A stretch of 21,054 bases of DNA from Bulleidia sp. (GTDB lineage Bacteria; Bacillota_I; Bacilli_A; Erysipelotrichales; Erysipelotrichaceae). The notes below the pieces were generated by a model that was not told the origin of the DNA, searched no databases, and saw only the letters and a list, made by a program, of their open reading frames with translations. A program made the translations under genes and the position numbers. The DNA lies in the NCBI GenBank assembly GCA_016293365.1, contig JAEDEK010000019.1, positions 1-21,054 on the forward strand. Direction: 5' to 3'. Within the stretch, counting starts at the first letter, position 1; each line of letters opens with the position of its first letter. Of this stretch, positions 14,692 to 21,054 are shown piece by piece.

Positions 14692-15473
14692 CGCTTTTCC
14701 CCCTTATTCAGATCGTACAGAATCCTCATTCCCTTAAAGGCAACATCTGGATCATAGGCGTTAATTTCATTTGTAGAGGAAGTAATGACTCTGCCAAGGC
14801 CACCGGTTGCAACTGTATAGCATTCATTCAGATGCAGTTCTTTTTTCATCTGACGCAGGATATATTCCACAGTTCCGATATAGCCATATACGACACCTGC
14901 CTGCATACCCATTACCGTATTACGTGCCAGGATGGACTTTGGTTTGACAATTTCAATTTCTGGAAGTTTTGCGGTCTGAGAAGTCAGAGCAGAAGCAGAT
15001 ATGCCAAGGCCTGGAGCAATGACAGTGTAGGCAAATACACCATCTTTGGATACATAATCGAATGTTGTAGCTGTTCCAAAATCAACGATGATACAGTCTC
15101 TATGATATGTATGGTAGGCATAGGCAATATCCACAATGCGGTCTGCACCTACTTCCTTTGGATTATCGGTGCGGATGGAAATTCCTGTTTTGATGCCAGG
15201 ACCGACAATAATCGGTGTTTTATGCATATATTTGATGATTGCACTGTTGAGAGAATACATCAGTTTCGGCACAACAGAGGAGATGATGACATCTTCTACT
15301 TCATCCTCGCTGACATCCGTCGCATTCAGCAGATCCTTGATCACAATGCCGAATTCATCTGATGTTCGCGGTGTTTTTGTTGTAAGACGAAAGGAACCGA
15401 CAACTTTTTCTCCCATCATCAGACCCAGTGAGATATTTGTATTACCCACATCAATTGTCATTAAATAAGACAT
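14688..15473 (-). CDS. coaX: type III pantothenate kinase CoaX
   Basis: A 261-residue kinase that phosphorylates pantothenate, the first step of coenzyme A synthesis. Type III signatures are DVGNTN (8-13), GADR (109-112, catalytic Asp111), DFGTATT (131-137), IAPG (152-155) and ATGG (222-225). The length is normal. It starts one base after the coaBC stop, with GGGAG inside the coaBC end as ribosome site, and overlaps the dipeptidase gene. Together with the upstream S component and coaBC it forms a pantothenate uptake and activation unit. Confidence 0.97.
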   Translation of the reverse strand: MSYLMTIDVGNTNISLGLMMGEKVVGSFRLTTKTPRTSDEFGIVIKDLLNATDVSEDEVEDVIISSVVPKLMYSLNSAIIKYMHKTPIIVGPGIKTGISIRTDNPKEVGADRIVDIAYAYHTYHRDCIIVDFGTATTFDYVSKDGVFAYTVIAPGLGISASALTSQTAKLPEIEIVKPKSILARNTVMGMQAGVVYGYIGTVEYILRQMKKELHLNECYTVATGGLGRVITSSTNEINAYDPDVAFKGMRILYDLNKGEKR

Positions 15474-15474
15474 T

Positions 15475-16665
15475 TCATTCTCCCTTCAGGCAGTACTTCA
15501 GAATACTGCATGCTGTCGTGTATTTGCTGGCAAGAGGCAGATCATGCATGCCATCTTCAGAAAGAATGACAATATGATTTGTATCTGTACCAAATCCTGC
15601 ACCTTCTTCTTTCAGATTGTTCGCACATATATAATCACAGTTCTTCTTTGTCAGCTTTGTACGTGTACGTTCAATCATGTTTTCTGTTTCCATGGAAAAA
15701 CCGATCAATACCTGTCCATCCTTCTTGTTTTCACCAAGTGTTTTCAGAATATCTGTCGTTCTTCGGCATACAAAGGATGTATCTCCATCCCCCTTATGAA
15801 TTTTTTCTTCTGCTGTTTCTACAGGTGTATAGTCAGCTACTGCAGCCGCAAGAATCATCACATCATATTCATCCTGGTGAGGAATGACAGCTTCCGCCAT
15901 ATCTGCAGCGGAAGTGATGTGGACCGTGTTGACACCTCTTACTTCAGGCAATCCCACCTTACCACTGACAAGAGTGACTTTTGCACCATAGTTACGGGCG
16001 GCTTCCGCCAGCGCATATCCCATCTTACCTGTAGAATGATTGGTAATATAACGTACCGGGTCAATGGCTTCTCTTGTCGGTCCGGCTGTGATCAGTACTT
16101 TCTTTCCTTTCAGGAAATGATCTGTTTCCAGTACTTCCTTGATGGCATCTTCGATTTCAGGCGGTTCCGGCAGTCTTCCACTGCCATAGTCTCCACATGC
16201 CTGATAGCCAACGGCACTGGAAAGAACATGCATGCCATACTTCTGGCACGTTTTCAGATTATCCTGGGTAATCGGATTGTTCATCATGGCCATATTCATT
16301 GCCGGTACAATCAGTTTTGGACAGTCTGCAGCAAGGAATGTTGTTGTCAGCATATCATCCGCGATGCCATGTGCCACTTTGGCAATGACATCTGCTGTCG
16401 CTGGAGCAATGACAAAACAGTCAGCCTTATGTGCCAGAGACACATGATGCACTTCCGGTGTATAATCGACAGTAAACATATCCGTTATGACTTTCTGTCC
16501 ACTTAATGTCTGAAATGTCAGAGGTGTAACAAACTTCTGTGCTCCCTCTGTCATGATGACATGTACTTCATATCCCTGCTTATGCAGACTGGATACGACA
16601 TTGCATACCTTGTATGCTGCGATCCCACCGGTCACACCGATGACAACACATTTGTTTTCACTCAT
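15475..16665 (-). CDS. coaBC: bifunctional CoaBC (PPC decarboxylase/PPC synthetase)
   Basis: A 396-residue bifunctional enzyme that joins cysteine to 4'-phosphopantothenate (CoaB) and decarboxylates the product (CoaC). The flavin-binding CoaC half (1-about 185) shows GVTGGIAAYK (10-19), catalytic His74 in HVSL, PAMN (121-124) and the QACGD loop (155-159, Cys157). The CoaB half (about 188-396) shows AGPTREAIDPVRYITNHSTG (194-213), AAVAD (274-278) and a KIHK region (288-291) for phosphate binding. The length is as expected. GGAGGTTGA before the ATG lies inside the end of the S-component gene, with one base between the genes, so translation is probably coupled. Confidence 0.97.
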   Translation of the reverse strand: MSENKCVVIGVTGGIAAYKVCNVVSSLHKQGYEVHVIMTEGAQKFVTPLTFQTLSGQKVITDMFTVDYTPEVHHVSLAHKADCFVIAPATADVIAKVAHGIADDMLTTTFLAADCPKLIVPAMNMAMMNNPITQDNLKTCQKYGMHVLSSAVGYQACGDYGSGRLPEPPEIEDAIKEVLETDHFLKGKKVLITAGPTREAIDPVRYITNHSTGKMGYALAEAARNYGAKVTLVSGKVGLPEVRGVNTVHITSAADMAEAVIPHQDEYDVMILAAAVADYTPVETAEEKIHKGDGDTSFVCRRTTDILKTLGENKKDGQVLIGFSMETENMIERTRTKLTKKNCDYICANNLKEEGAGFGTDTNHIVILSEDGMHDLPLASKYTTACSILKYCLKGE

Positions 16666-16666
16666 T

Positions 16667-17287
16667 TCAACCTCCGTATTCTACCAGATACGGTTTCAAA
16701 GCTCTGGCAAGAGCACCGATTACGATGATTGCCAGCAGTATTTCCCACACACCATTGGAACCGATCACCACAGCAATGATGGATCCAACCGGAATTCCAA
16801 CTGCTGCAGAATATGCCTTCCCGAAAAACAGGACGATCAGTCCCATGACACCAAGGGTATGCAGTAATGTATTCACACCAGCACTCACACACGCTGATAA
16901 AGCGGTGTTTCCTGTTTTATTGTGCATCCATCGATACAGTATTGCAGAAAACCAGCCAAGGAATACACGTGGTCCGATTGCGATCAACAGACTCGCAAAA
17001 TTTCCACTGACATTTCCAACCGAAATAAACGGCGAGAAACAGAAGCTGATGAGCCCTGGTCTGAATGTTGCGTTGTACACACTGGTCAGTCCAAAGACAA
17101 GACCGATACCTGCTCCATAAGATGGACCAAGTACGATCCCCGCCAGTATGACAGGCAGATGCATCGTTGTAATGGAAATCGGTCCAAGTGGAAGATATCC
17201 CAGTTGTGTCATGGTAAGTACCATTTCGATGGCCACAAAAAAGGCCGCCAGAGTCAGTCTCTGGGTGTTGGATTTTTGTCTGTTCAT
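16667..17287 (-). CDS. panT: ECF transporter S component, probably pantothenate (PanT)
   Basis: A 206-residue membrane protein with about six hydrophobic helices, the usual size of a substrate-binding S component of an energy-coupling-factor vitamin transporter. The segment PISITTMHLPVILAG (36-50) followed by LGPSYGAGIGLVFGLTS (53-69) resembles the PanT branch of S components. Placement directly ahead of coaBC and coaX, one base apart, strongly supports pantothenate as substrate. The shared energising module (EcfA, EcfA', EcfT) is not in this window and must be encoded elsewhere. GGAGGAAAAAAC precedes the ATG and fixes the start. If PanT is wrong, another S component of the same family is the alternative. 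Confidence 0.85.
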   Translation of the reverse strand: MNRQKSNTQRLTLAAFFVAIEMVLTMTQLGYLPLGPISITTMHLPVILAGIVLGPSYGAGIGLVFGLTSVYNATFRPGLISFCFSPFISVGNVSGNFASLLIAIGPRVFLGWFSAILYRWMHNKTGNTALSACVSAGVNTLLHTLGVMGLIVLFFGKAYSAAVGIPVGSIIAVVIGSNGVWEILLAIIVIGALARALKPYLVEYGG

Positions 17288-17322
17288 GTTTTTTCCTCCT
17301 GCCGCTCACAAAGATGCGGTGA

Positions 17323-17331
17323 ATCATAACA
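17323..17331 (-). promoter_or_regulatory. extended -10 promoter of panT operon
   Basis: Minus-strand TGTTATGAT fits an extended -10 (TGnTATGAT), about 36 bases before panT, with no clear -35. A second TATAAT on the same strand (complement of 17392-17397) is an alternative farther upstream. Confidence 0.45.
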
Positions 17332-17418
17332 GATTGATTTGTGATTGGACTGATTGAATCCATGTCTTTCGATCACGGTTCGTCCGGAATTATTATAACT
17401 TTTTTTCATGCGTTCGCA

Positions 17419-17424
17419 TATAAT
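17419..17424 (+). promoter_or_regulatory. -10 element of yfcE
   Basis: Perfect TATAAT 21 bases before the yfcE ATG; AGGAG at 17431-17435 follows. The -35 region (near 17396-17401) matches poorly. The short divergent gap with panT holds promoters for both strands. Confidence 0.5.
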
Positions 17425-17444
17425 GGATGCAGGAGAAAACACAA

Positions 17445-17987
17445 ATGAAATACCTTGTCATATCAGATATCCATGGTGCATTCCATGGGGCCAAGCTCAT
17501 GCTGGATGCATATTCCCATCATCACTGCAGCTGGATCCTTTGCCTTGGGGATATCCTCTACCATGGACCACGCAACGATGTACCTGCAGATTATGCACCA
17601 AAGAAAGTCATTGAAATCATGAATGGTGTCAAAGATCACATTACAGCAGTCCGCGGAAACTGTGAAGCGGAAGTTGATCAGATGGTCCTGGAGTTTCCAT
17701 GTATGAGCGATTCCAATACGATATTTCTGCACCAGAAAAGAGTATTCATGACCCATGGACATGTGTATTCCCCAGATCATCTGCCTGCTTTGAACAATGG
17801 CGATGTATTCCTTTCAGGCCATACACATATCCCAACAGCAGAAACAGAAGATGGCATGATTCTCTGTAATCCAGGAAGTGCCTCTTTACCAAAAGGCGGT
17901 TATCCATGCAGCTATGGCATTCTCGATGAACGTGGCTTTGCTGTATATGATGCATCTCATCAGATCATCATGGAGATCAGATTCTGA
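17445..17987 (+). CDS. yfcE: YfcE/MJ0936-type phosphodiesterase
   Basis: A 180-residue metallophosphoesterase with all calcineurin-like motifs: SDIHG (7-11), GDILYHGPRN (35-44), RGNCE (70-74), THGH (103-106), GHTH (125-128) and NPGS (142-145). Two metals would be held by Asp8, His10, Asp36, Asn72, His104, His126 and His128. It is close in length and motif spacing to E. coli YfcE, a manganese-dependent phosphodiesterase with unclear physiological substrate. I chose the ATG at 17445 because AGGAG lies nine bases upstream and the protein then begins MKYLVISDIHG, as expected. It is a single plus-strand gene with its own promoter and terminator, flanked by minus-strand genes. Confidence 0.94.
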   Translation: MKYLVISDIHGAFHGAKLMLDAYSHHHCSWILCLGDILYHGPRNDVPADYAPKKVIEIMNGVKDHITAVRGNCEAEVDQMVLEFPCMSDSNTIFLHQKRVFMTHGHVYSPDHLPALNNGDVFLSGHTHIPTAETEDGMILCNPGSASLPKGGYPCSYGILDERGFAVYDASHQIIMEIRF

Positions 17988-17998
17988 TCCGATCATCC

Positions 17999-18032
17999 AA
18001 AAGCAATGTTAACAGGACAGCATTGCTTTTTT
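17999..18032 (+). terminator. Rho-independent terminator after yfcE
   Basis: A perfect 10-bp stem, AAAAGCAATG (17999-18008) with CATTGCTTTT (18021-18030), a 12-base loop and further Ts to 18032. It starts 12 bases after the yfcE stop codon. Confidence 0.85.
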
Positions 18033-18086
18033 ATATTCGTTGCCAATAATGGAACTGGAACATATATGCCAAATGAATATTCTCAG

Positions 18087-18122
18087 CAGAAGAAAAATGC
18101 AACATATTGCAGTTTTCTTCTG
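18087..18122. repeat. long imperfect hairpin of unknown function
   Basis: Between the two convergent terminators lies a 36-base near-palindrome. The outer arms CAGAAGAAAA (18087-18096) and TTTTCTTCTG (18113-18122) pair perfectly over 10 bp. After one A/G mismatch the inner arms TGCAA (18098-18102) and TTGCA (18107-18111) add 5 bp around loop CATA. It is not followed by a proper T-tract on either strand and has no coding frame. It could be a small-RNA fold, a remnant of a palindromic repeat, or a bidirectional block to transcription. Confidence 0.6.
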
Positions 18123-18171
18123 TATAGAGATCATCTTGAGGTATGTGCTCAACACTCTTCTGTAAATTCTG

Positions 18172-18197
18172 AAAAAGGCATCGGATCTACCGGTGCC
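18172..18197 (-). terminator. Rho-independent terminator after HPr-LdhA fusion
   Basis: On the minus strand GGCACCGG (complement of 18190-18197) pairs with CCGATGCC (complement of 18177-18184) in an 8-bp stem with one wobble pair and a five-base loop, followed by five Ts (complement of 18172-18176). It lies 37 bases after the stop codon. Confidence 0.82.
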
Positions 18198-18233
18198 TTG
18201 TGCGTTAACGTATTGTTTTTTGTGAATGAATCA

Positions 18234-19532
18234 TTACTTTACTTCAGCTGGTCCGTAAGGAAGTCCTTCGTTGAAGTTTCTTGCATTTTCCATTGTGACT
18301 GCTGCAATTGCCTGCAGAGCTTCACGTGTGAAGAATGCCTGATGAGACGTCAGAATCAGGTTAGGGAATGTAACAAGTCTTGCTGCCACGGAATTCTGCA
18401 TCATATCATCAGAATGGTCTGTGTAAACGTTGCTGTCTTCACCTTCATATACGTCCAGTGCTACTGCATGGAACTTGTTAGCACGCAGACCTCTGATCAG
18501 AGCATCAACATTGACAAGTCCACCACGGGATGTGTTGACAAGCATGACACCATTCTTCATCATTTCGATTTCCTTATCATCGATCAGGTGGTATGTTCCG
18601 CCTTCACCCATGATTAATGGAGCATGCAGAGAAATCAGATCAGACTTTCTGAGCAGTTCTTCCTTTGTAACATATGTCAGCAGTCCCTGATCTTCCAGAG
18701 CCTTGTTTGGATAAGCATCCCAGCCAAGCACTGTCATACCATAGCCCTTGCAGATCTTAGCCATGATCTGACCAATACGTCCTGTGCCCATGATACCTGC
18801 TACCTTGTTGTGCAGGTCAACACCAAGCAGACCGTTCAGAGAGAAGTTGTTGTCCTTAACCTTATTGACACCCTTTGTGATACGACGGTTTGCATCCTGG
18901 ATAATAGCCATTGCATGTTCAGCAACTGCATATGGAGAATATGCAGGTACACGCAGAACTGTAATACCATGTTCCTTACATGCATCCAGATCAACATTGT
19001 TGAAACCTGCGCAACGGAGCAGAATCAGCTTGATGCCGTTTTCAGCCAGCTTTTCGATAACAGGTCTAGGTGCTTCATCGTTAACGAAGATACATACACC
19101 ATCATATCCCTTTGACAGACCAACAGATTCAATTGTCAGACGGCTGTTGAAGTATTCGATATCAACATTGTATGTGCCTTCACCCTTGTCCTTGGACAGT
19201 TCAGAGAAGAACAGTCTGTCGTATTCCTTTGTACCAAAGAATGCGATCCTGAGAACCTTAGTAGCCTTGTCCTTTGGCTGGATCTCATTCAGTGCTTCCA
19301 GGATCTTGTCAGCACATGCATCAGCATCTTCACCATCGATTGTGATCTTCAGTGTGGATCCCTTGGCAGCATGTAATGCCAGGATCTGCAGAACGTTATT
19401 ACCGGATGCAGATTCGCCATTGCATTCGATTGTAACGGCTGCCTTGAAATTTGTGCAGGCCTGCGCAAGAATAGCTGCAGGTCTTGCATGGATTCCTAAC
19501 GGATTTTTTACTTCATAGTTAATGACTTTCAT
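18234..19532 (-). CDS. fusion of HPr phosphocarrier and D-lactate dehydrogenase
   Basis: A 432-residue two-domain protein. Residues 1-85 are a full HPr domain with the PTS phosphorylation motif GIHARPA (13-19, His15). The regulatory serine at position 46 of Gram-positive HPr is Asn here (GNN, 44-46). Residues about 93-432 are a complete D-2-hydroxyacid dehydrogenase very like E. coli LdhA: LLRCAGFNNVDLDA (171-184), NAD loop GTGRIG (249-254), Asp272 for NAD preference, and catalytic Arg336 (NTSRG), Glu365 and His397 (TSHQAF). It should reduce pyruvate to D-lactate, while the HPr part could accept phosphate from Enzyme I. The start at 19530-19532 gives a normal HPr N-terminus; AGGAGATGA lies upstream. 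A start ten codons earlier is possible but would put the ribosome site inside the gene. Transcribed alone, with its own terminator. Confidence 0.95.
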   Translation of the reverse strand: MKVINYEVKNPLGIHARPAAILAQACTNFKAAVTIECNGESASGNNVLQILALHAAKGSTLKITIDGEDADACADKILEALNEIQPKDKATKVLRIAFFGTKEYDRLFFSELSKDKGEGTYNVDIEYFNSRLTIESVGLSKGYDGVCIFVNDEAPRPVIEKLAENGIKLILLRCAGFNNVDLDACKEHGITVLRVPAYSPYAVAEHAMAIIQDANRRITKGVNKVKDNNFSLNGLLGVDLHNKVAGIMGTGRIGQIMAKICKGYGMTVLGWDAYPNKALEDQGLLTYVTKEELLRKSDLISLHAPLIMGEGGTYHLIDDKEIEMMKNGVMLVNTSRGGLVNVDALIRGLRANKFHAVALDVYEGEDSNVYTDHSDDMMQNSVAARLVTFPNLILTSHQAFFTREALQAIAAVTMENARNFNEGLPYGPAEVK

Positions 19533-19542
19533 TTTTGTTTTT

Positions 19543-19551
19543 TCATCTCCT
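19543..19551 (-). promoter_or_regulatory. ribosome binding site of the HPr-LdhA fusion
   Basis: Minus-strand AGGAGATGA matches the extended anti-SD complement AGGAGGTGA at eight of nine bases and ends ten bases before the ATG at 19532. It argues for this start rather than the in-frame ATG at 19562. Confidence 0.6.
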
Positions 19552-19601
19552 GTAAATATCATACAATGATTTCTACAAATCAGCAGAAAAAATATGTGAT
19601 T

Positions 19602-19680
19602 TTCACGGTTCTTTTATCTTCATGAAATGTAAATTTTCCGAATTAGCACACACATCTGGCACGCACAGTTATTCACGGTT
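19602..19680 (-). repeat. AACCGTGAA direct repeats upstream of the fusion gene
   Basis: The nine-base word TTCACGGTT (AACCGTGAA on the minus strand) occurs at 19602-19610 and again at 19672-19680, exactly 70 bases apart, ahead of the HPr-LdhA gene. The distal copy overlaps the end of the phosphoesterase gene. This may be a pair of regulator sites or chance; neither copy fits a cre or Rex consensus well. Confidence 0.35.
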
Positions 19681-20872
19681 TCAGCTCAATAGAAAAGCCT
19701 TCTGTATCCGGATCTGCTTCCACAAGAACAAGTGGAATCCACGTATTCCATATTGTACCTTCCGAGATTATCTGAAAGGCAGAATATCCGTTATGATTCC
19801 TTATTTCTTCCCTGTGTGCATGCAGTGTTCCATCACTGCGATATTTCATGGCTTTATAAAACAGATCCTGTGCCAATAACAGATCAGCCTGTGATATTTC
19901 CTTTCCTTCTGCAAGAACCGATACAACATCTTCACACTTTCTGGCAAACTGGGTCTGCAGATAAGAATTAAAGTTCAACAGTTCTGTTTCCTTTCTTCCA
20001 TTGTTCTTTGCCCAGCTTTCCACATCCACTGCAACACTAGAGACTCCCATGACCTCTTCATTCATTTCAATTGTGCTGTAGCTGACCGGATAGGAAGTTG
20101 TCTGTGATACAACAACCTCTTTCAGATTACCGTTATCATTCACTGCATGATAATGCAGATGCCCGCACACATACAGAGGTACTTCATACTGATTCAACAA
20201 ACGCATGATTCTTTTCTTCTGTGTAAACTCGCCGGACTGTCTTGTGATCAAAGGATAGTGCCCAGCACAGATCACTGTCAGATTTTCGTGTTGTGCATAC
20301 TGCAGCTGCTGTTCCAGCCAGTCAAATGTCTGCTCAGTAAACTCCGGTATACCAGTCTTTCCATTTGCATCCTGATTGGTATCCAGTACAACAATCATCA
20401 CATTGTCATAAACGGTACAATAACTCAACGATGCAGTATCCTTTGAAAAAGCTGTACCATAACCATACATGCGATACATCTTTTCAAAGTCATCCGTTTC
20501 CGTCATTCCAAGATCATGATTGCCAGGTACGACAATCACATCCACATCCATTTCTTTCAATAAACTGATCAGCTCTTCATGTTCTTCCTTTTTCCCGGAA
20601 TTTGTATTATCCCCACACAGGATCAGCAGATCCGTATCATCGGCATCAATCTGATCCAAAGCAGCTTCTATGATTTCATGATTCCATGCATTGATATAGG
20701 ATATCCCATCACTCAGATTCCCTGTCTGCAGGTGTGTATCTGAAAGGACTGAGATCTTATGAATTGCTTTATCATGTACATAACCTGAAGATACAGGTTG
20801 CACCGATGTACAGGACAGTGAAAAGATACAAACTGAACTGATCATGATTTTCGTATATATGTTCTGTTTCAT
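19673..20872 (-). CDS. secreted or lipid-anchored calcineurin-like phosphoesterase
   Basis: A 399-residue metallophosphoesterase with an export signal: MKQNIYTK, a hydrophobic stretch (9-20), then SLSC with Cys21. This is an imperfect lipobox, so it is either a lipoprotein or a secreted protein. Metal-binding motifs are SDTHL (44-48), GDNTN (87-91), GNHD (117-120), GHYP (204-207) and GHLHYH (237-242). The C-terminal 130 residues have no recognised motif. It probably removes phosphate from an extracellular or wall-associated phosphoester; the substrate is unknown. No Shine-Dalgarno is visible. A promoter -10 (TATACT) ends six bases before the ATG, so the transcript may be leaderless. The next gene, the HPr-LdhA fusion, is 140 bases downstream, with no clear terminator between. 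Confidence 0.88.
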   Translation of the reverse strand: MKQNIYTKIMISSVCIFSLSCTSVQPVSSGYVHDKAIHKISVLSDTHLQTGNLSDGISYINAWNHEIIEAALDQIDADDTDLLILCGDNTNSGKKEEHEELISLLKEMDVDVIVVPGNHDLGMTETDDFEKMYRMYGYGTAFSKDTASLSYCTVYDNVMIVVLDTNQDANGKTGIPEFTEQTFDWLEQQLQYAQHENLTVICAGHYPLITRQSGEFTQKKRIMRLLNQYEVPLYVCGHLHYHAVNDNGNLKEVVVSQTTSYPVSYSTIEMNEEVMGVSSVAVDVESWAKNNGRKETELLNFNSYLQTQFARKCEDVVSVLAEGKEISQADLLLAQDLFYKAMKYRSDGTLHAHREEIRNHNGYSAFQIISEGTIWNTWIPLVLVEADPDTEGFSIELKP

Positions 20873-20878
20873 GATAAC

Positions 20879-20908
20879 AGTATAGGCCTGAACCTATAGC
20901 CTTCACAA
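20879..20908 (-). promoter_or_regulatory. promoter of the phosphoesterase gene with overlapping inverted repeat
   Basis: Minus-strand TTGTGA (complement of 20903-20908), an 18-base spacer and TATACT (complement of 20879-20884). An inverted repeat, TATAGG (20881-20886) and CCTATA (20893-20898), overlaps the -10 and spacer and could be an operator. The start site would fall at or next to the ATG. Confidence 0.55.
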
Positions 20909-20935
20909 CAGTTCCTCATGTTCCACTCAGGCACA

Positions 20936-20968
20936 ATAAAACGGGCTATGCACAAAGCATGACCCGTT
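20936..20968 (-). terminator. Rho-independent terminator of the gene entering from the right
   Basis: AACGGG (20940-20945) pairs with CCCGTT (20963-20968), and an inner ATGC/GCAT pair (20948-20951, 20957-20960) extends the hairpin. On the minus strand it continues into TTTTATT. It lies 15 bases after a stop codon at 20984-20986. The plus strand also has GTTTT after the stem, so it may work both ways. Confidence 0.75.
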
Positions 20969-20983
20969 GTTTTCACACAATCA

Positions 20984-21054
20984 TCAGGAATGATGTGTAA
21001 ATCCCTCTGGCAACAGTTCATCCGGAGAGATATCATCCTGTGTTTCAAAGATTG
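20984..21054 (-). CDS. C-terminal end of an unidentified protein (partial)
   Basis: One minus-strand frame is open from the window edge to a TGA at 20984-20986 and encodes a tail with DDISPDELLPEGFTHHS. Its amino-acid make-up looks protein-like, and a hairpin terminator follows at once, so this is probably the last 22 codons of a real gene. Too little is present to name a family. Confidence 0.6.
   Translation of the reverse strand, partial: IFETQDDISPDELLPEGFTHHS

Noticed and set aside
15544..16506. A 320-codon plus-strand open frame opposite coaBC
   Set aside because: It is antisense to a complete coaBC with all catalytic motifs and shows no recognisable domain.
18006..18617. A plus-strand open frame beginning in the yfcE-fusion gap
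   Set aside because: It starts inside the yfcE terminator, crosses another hairpin and runs antisense into the HPr-LdhA gene; no family resemblance.
19530..19547. A five-codon micro-frame (ATG AAA AAA CAA AAA TGA) overlapping the start of the HPr-LdhA gene
   Set aside because: The ATG touches the AGGAG core, too close for initiation. The stretch is better read as the A-rich spacer between ribosome site and start.
19590..19612. A GTGA-TTT-TCAC palindrome considered as a Rex (redox) operator
   Set aside because: Rex sites have six bases between GTGA and TCAC; here there are three, so it does not fit.

Overview
The window is chromosomal DNA from a low-to-moderate G+C Firmicute, most likely from the Erysipelotrichia. 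This rests on three things: the Firmicute-specific cdaA-cdaR-glmM order, strong AAGGAGG-type ribosome sites with short overlaps between genes, and divergent members of familiar families. It looks like ordinary housekeeping chromosome. I see no insertion sequences, phage genes, CRISPR arrays or rRNA. No gene-free stretch exceeds 300 bases; the longest is 17988-18233. Nearly all genes are on the minus strand. Only a nucleotidyltransferase (12824) and yfcE (17445) are on the plus strand.

Layout, following minus-strand transcription from right to left. At 20984-21054 is the C-terminal end of an unidentified gene, followed by a hairpin terminator. Next are a secreted calcineurin-like phosphoesterase and a striking 432-residue fusion of the PTS phosphocarrier HPr to a complete LdhA-type D-lactate dehydrogenase. 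After the plus-strand yfcE comes a coenzyme A cluster: ECF S component (probably pantothenate, PanT), coaBC, coaX and an M19 dipeptidase. The plus-strand nucleotidyltransferase is divergent from maf. tRNA-Thr(GGT) follows maf and has its own promoter and terminator. A MATE exporter starts directly after that terminator, then a glutaredoxin-like protein and a terminator. Next is the cyclic-di-AMP/cell-wall operon cdaA-cdaR-glmM with its terminator. Then come an OmpR-type response regulator, a histidine kinase, a tyrosine phosphatase and an esterase, all tightly packed. Last are an alpha/beta hydrolase and a membrane-embedded MurF-type ligase, with a terminator at the left end.

Functional themes. 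Wall growth and c-di-AMP: CdaA makes c-di-AMP, CdaR regulates it, GlmM makes glucosamine-1-phosphate, and the MurF-type ligase acts late in the cytoplasmic pathway. Coenzyme A: pantothenate uptake followed by CoaX and CoaBC. Carbon and energy: the HPr-LdhA fusion would physically join the sugar PTS to fermentative lactate production.

The points most worth a second look are the HPr-LdhA fusion with His15 kept and position 46 changed to Asn, the paired cytoplasmic extensions on CdaA and CdaR, the MurF homologue with a membrane domain in place of the usual N-terminal domain, the terminator placed directly ahead of the MATE ribosome site, and an unexplained long hairpin at 18087-18122. Family assignments come from recognised motifs and remembered family members; no database search was run.
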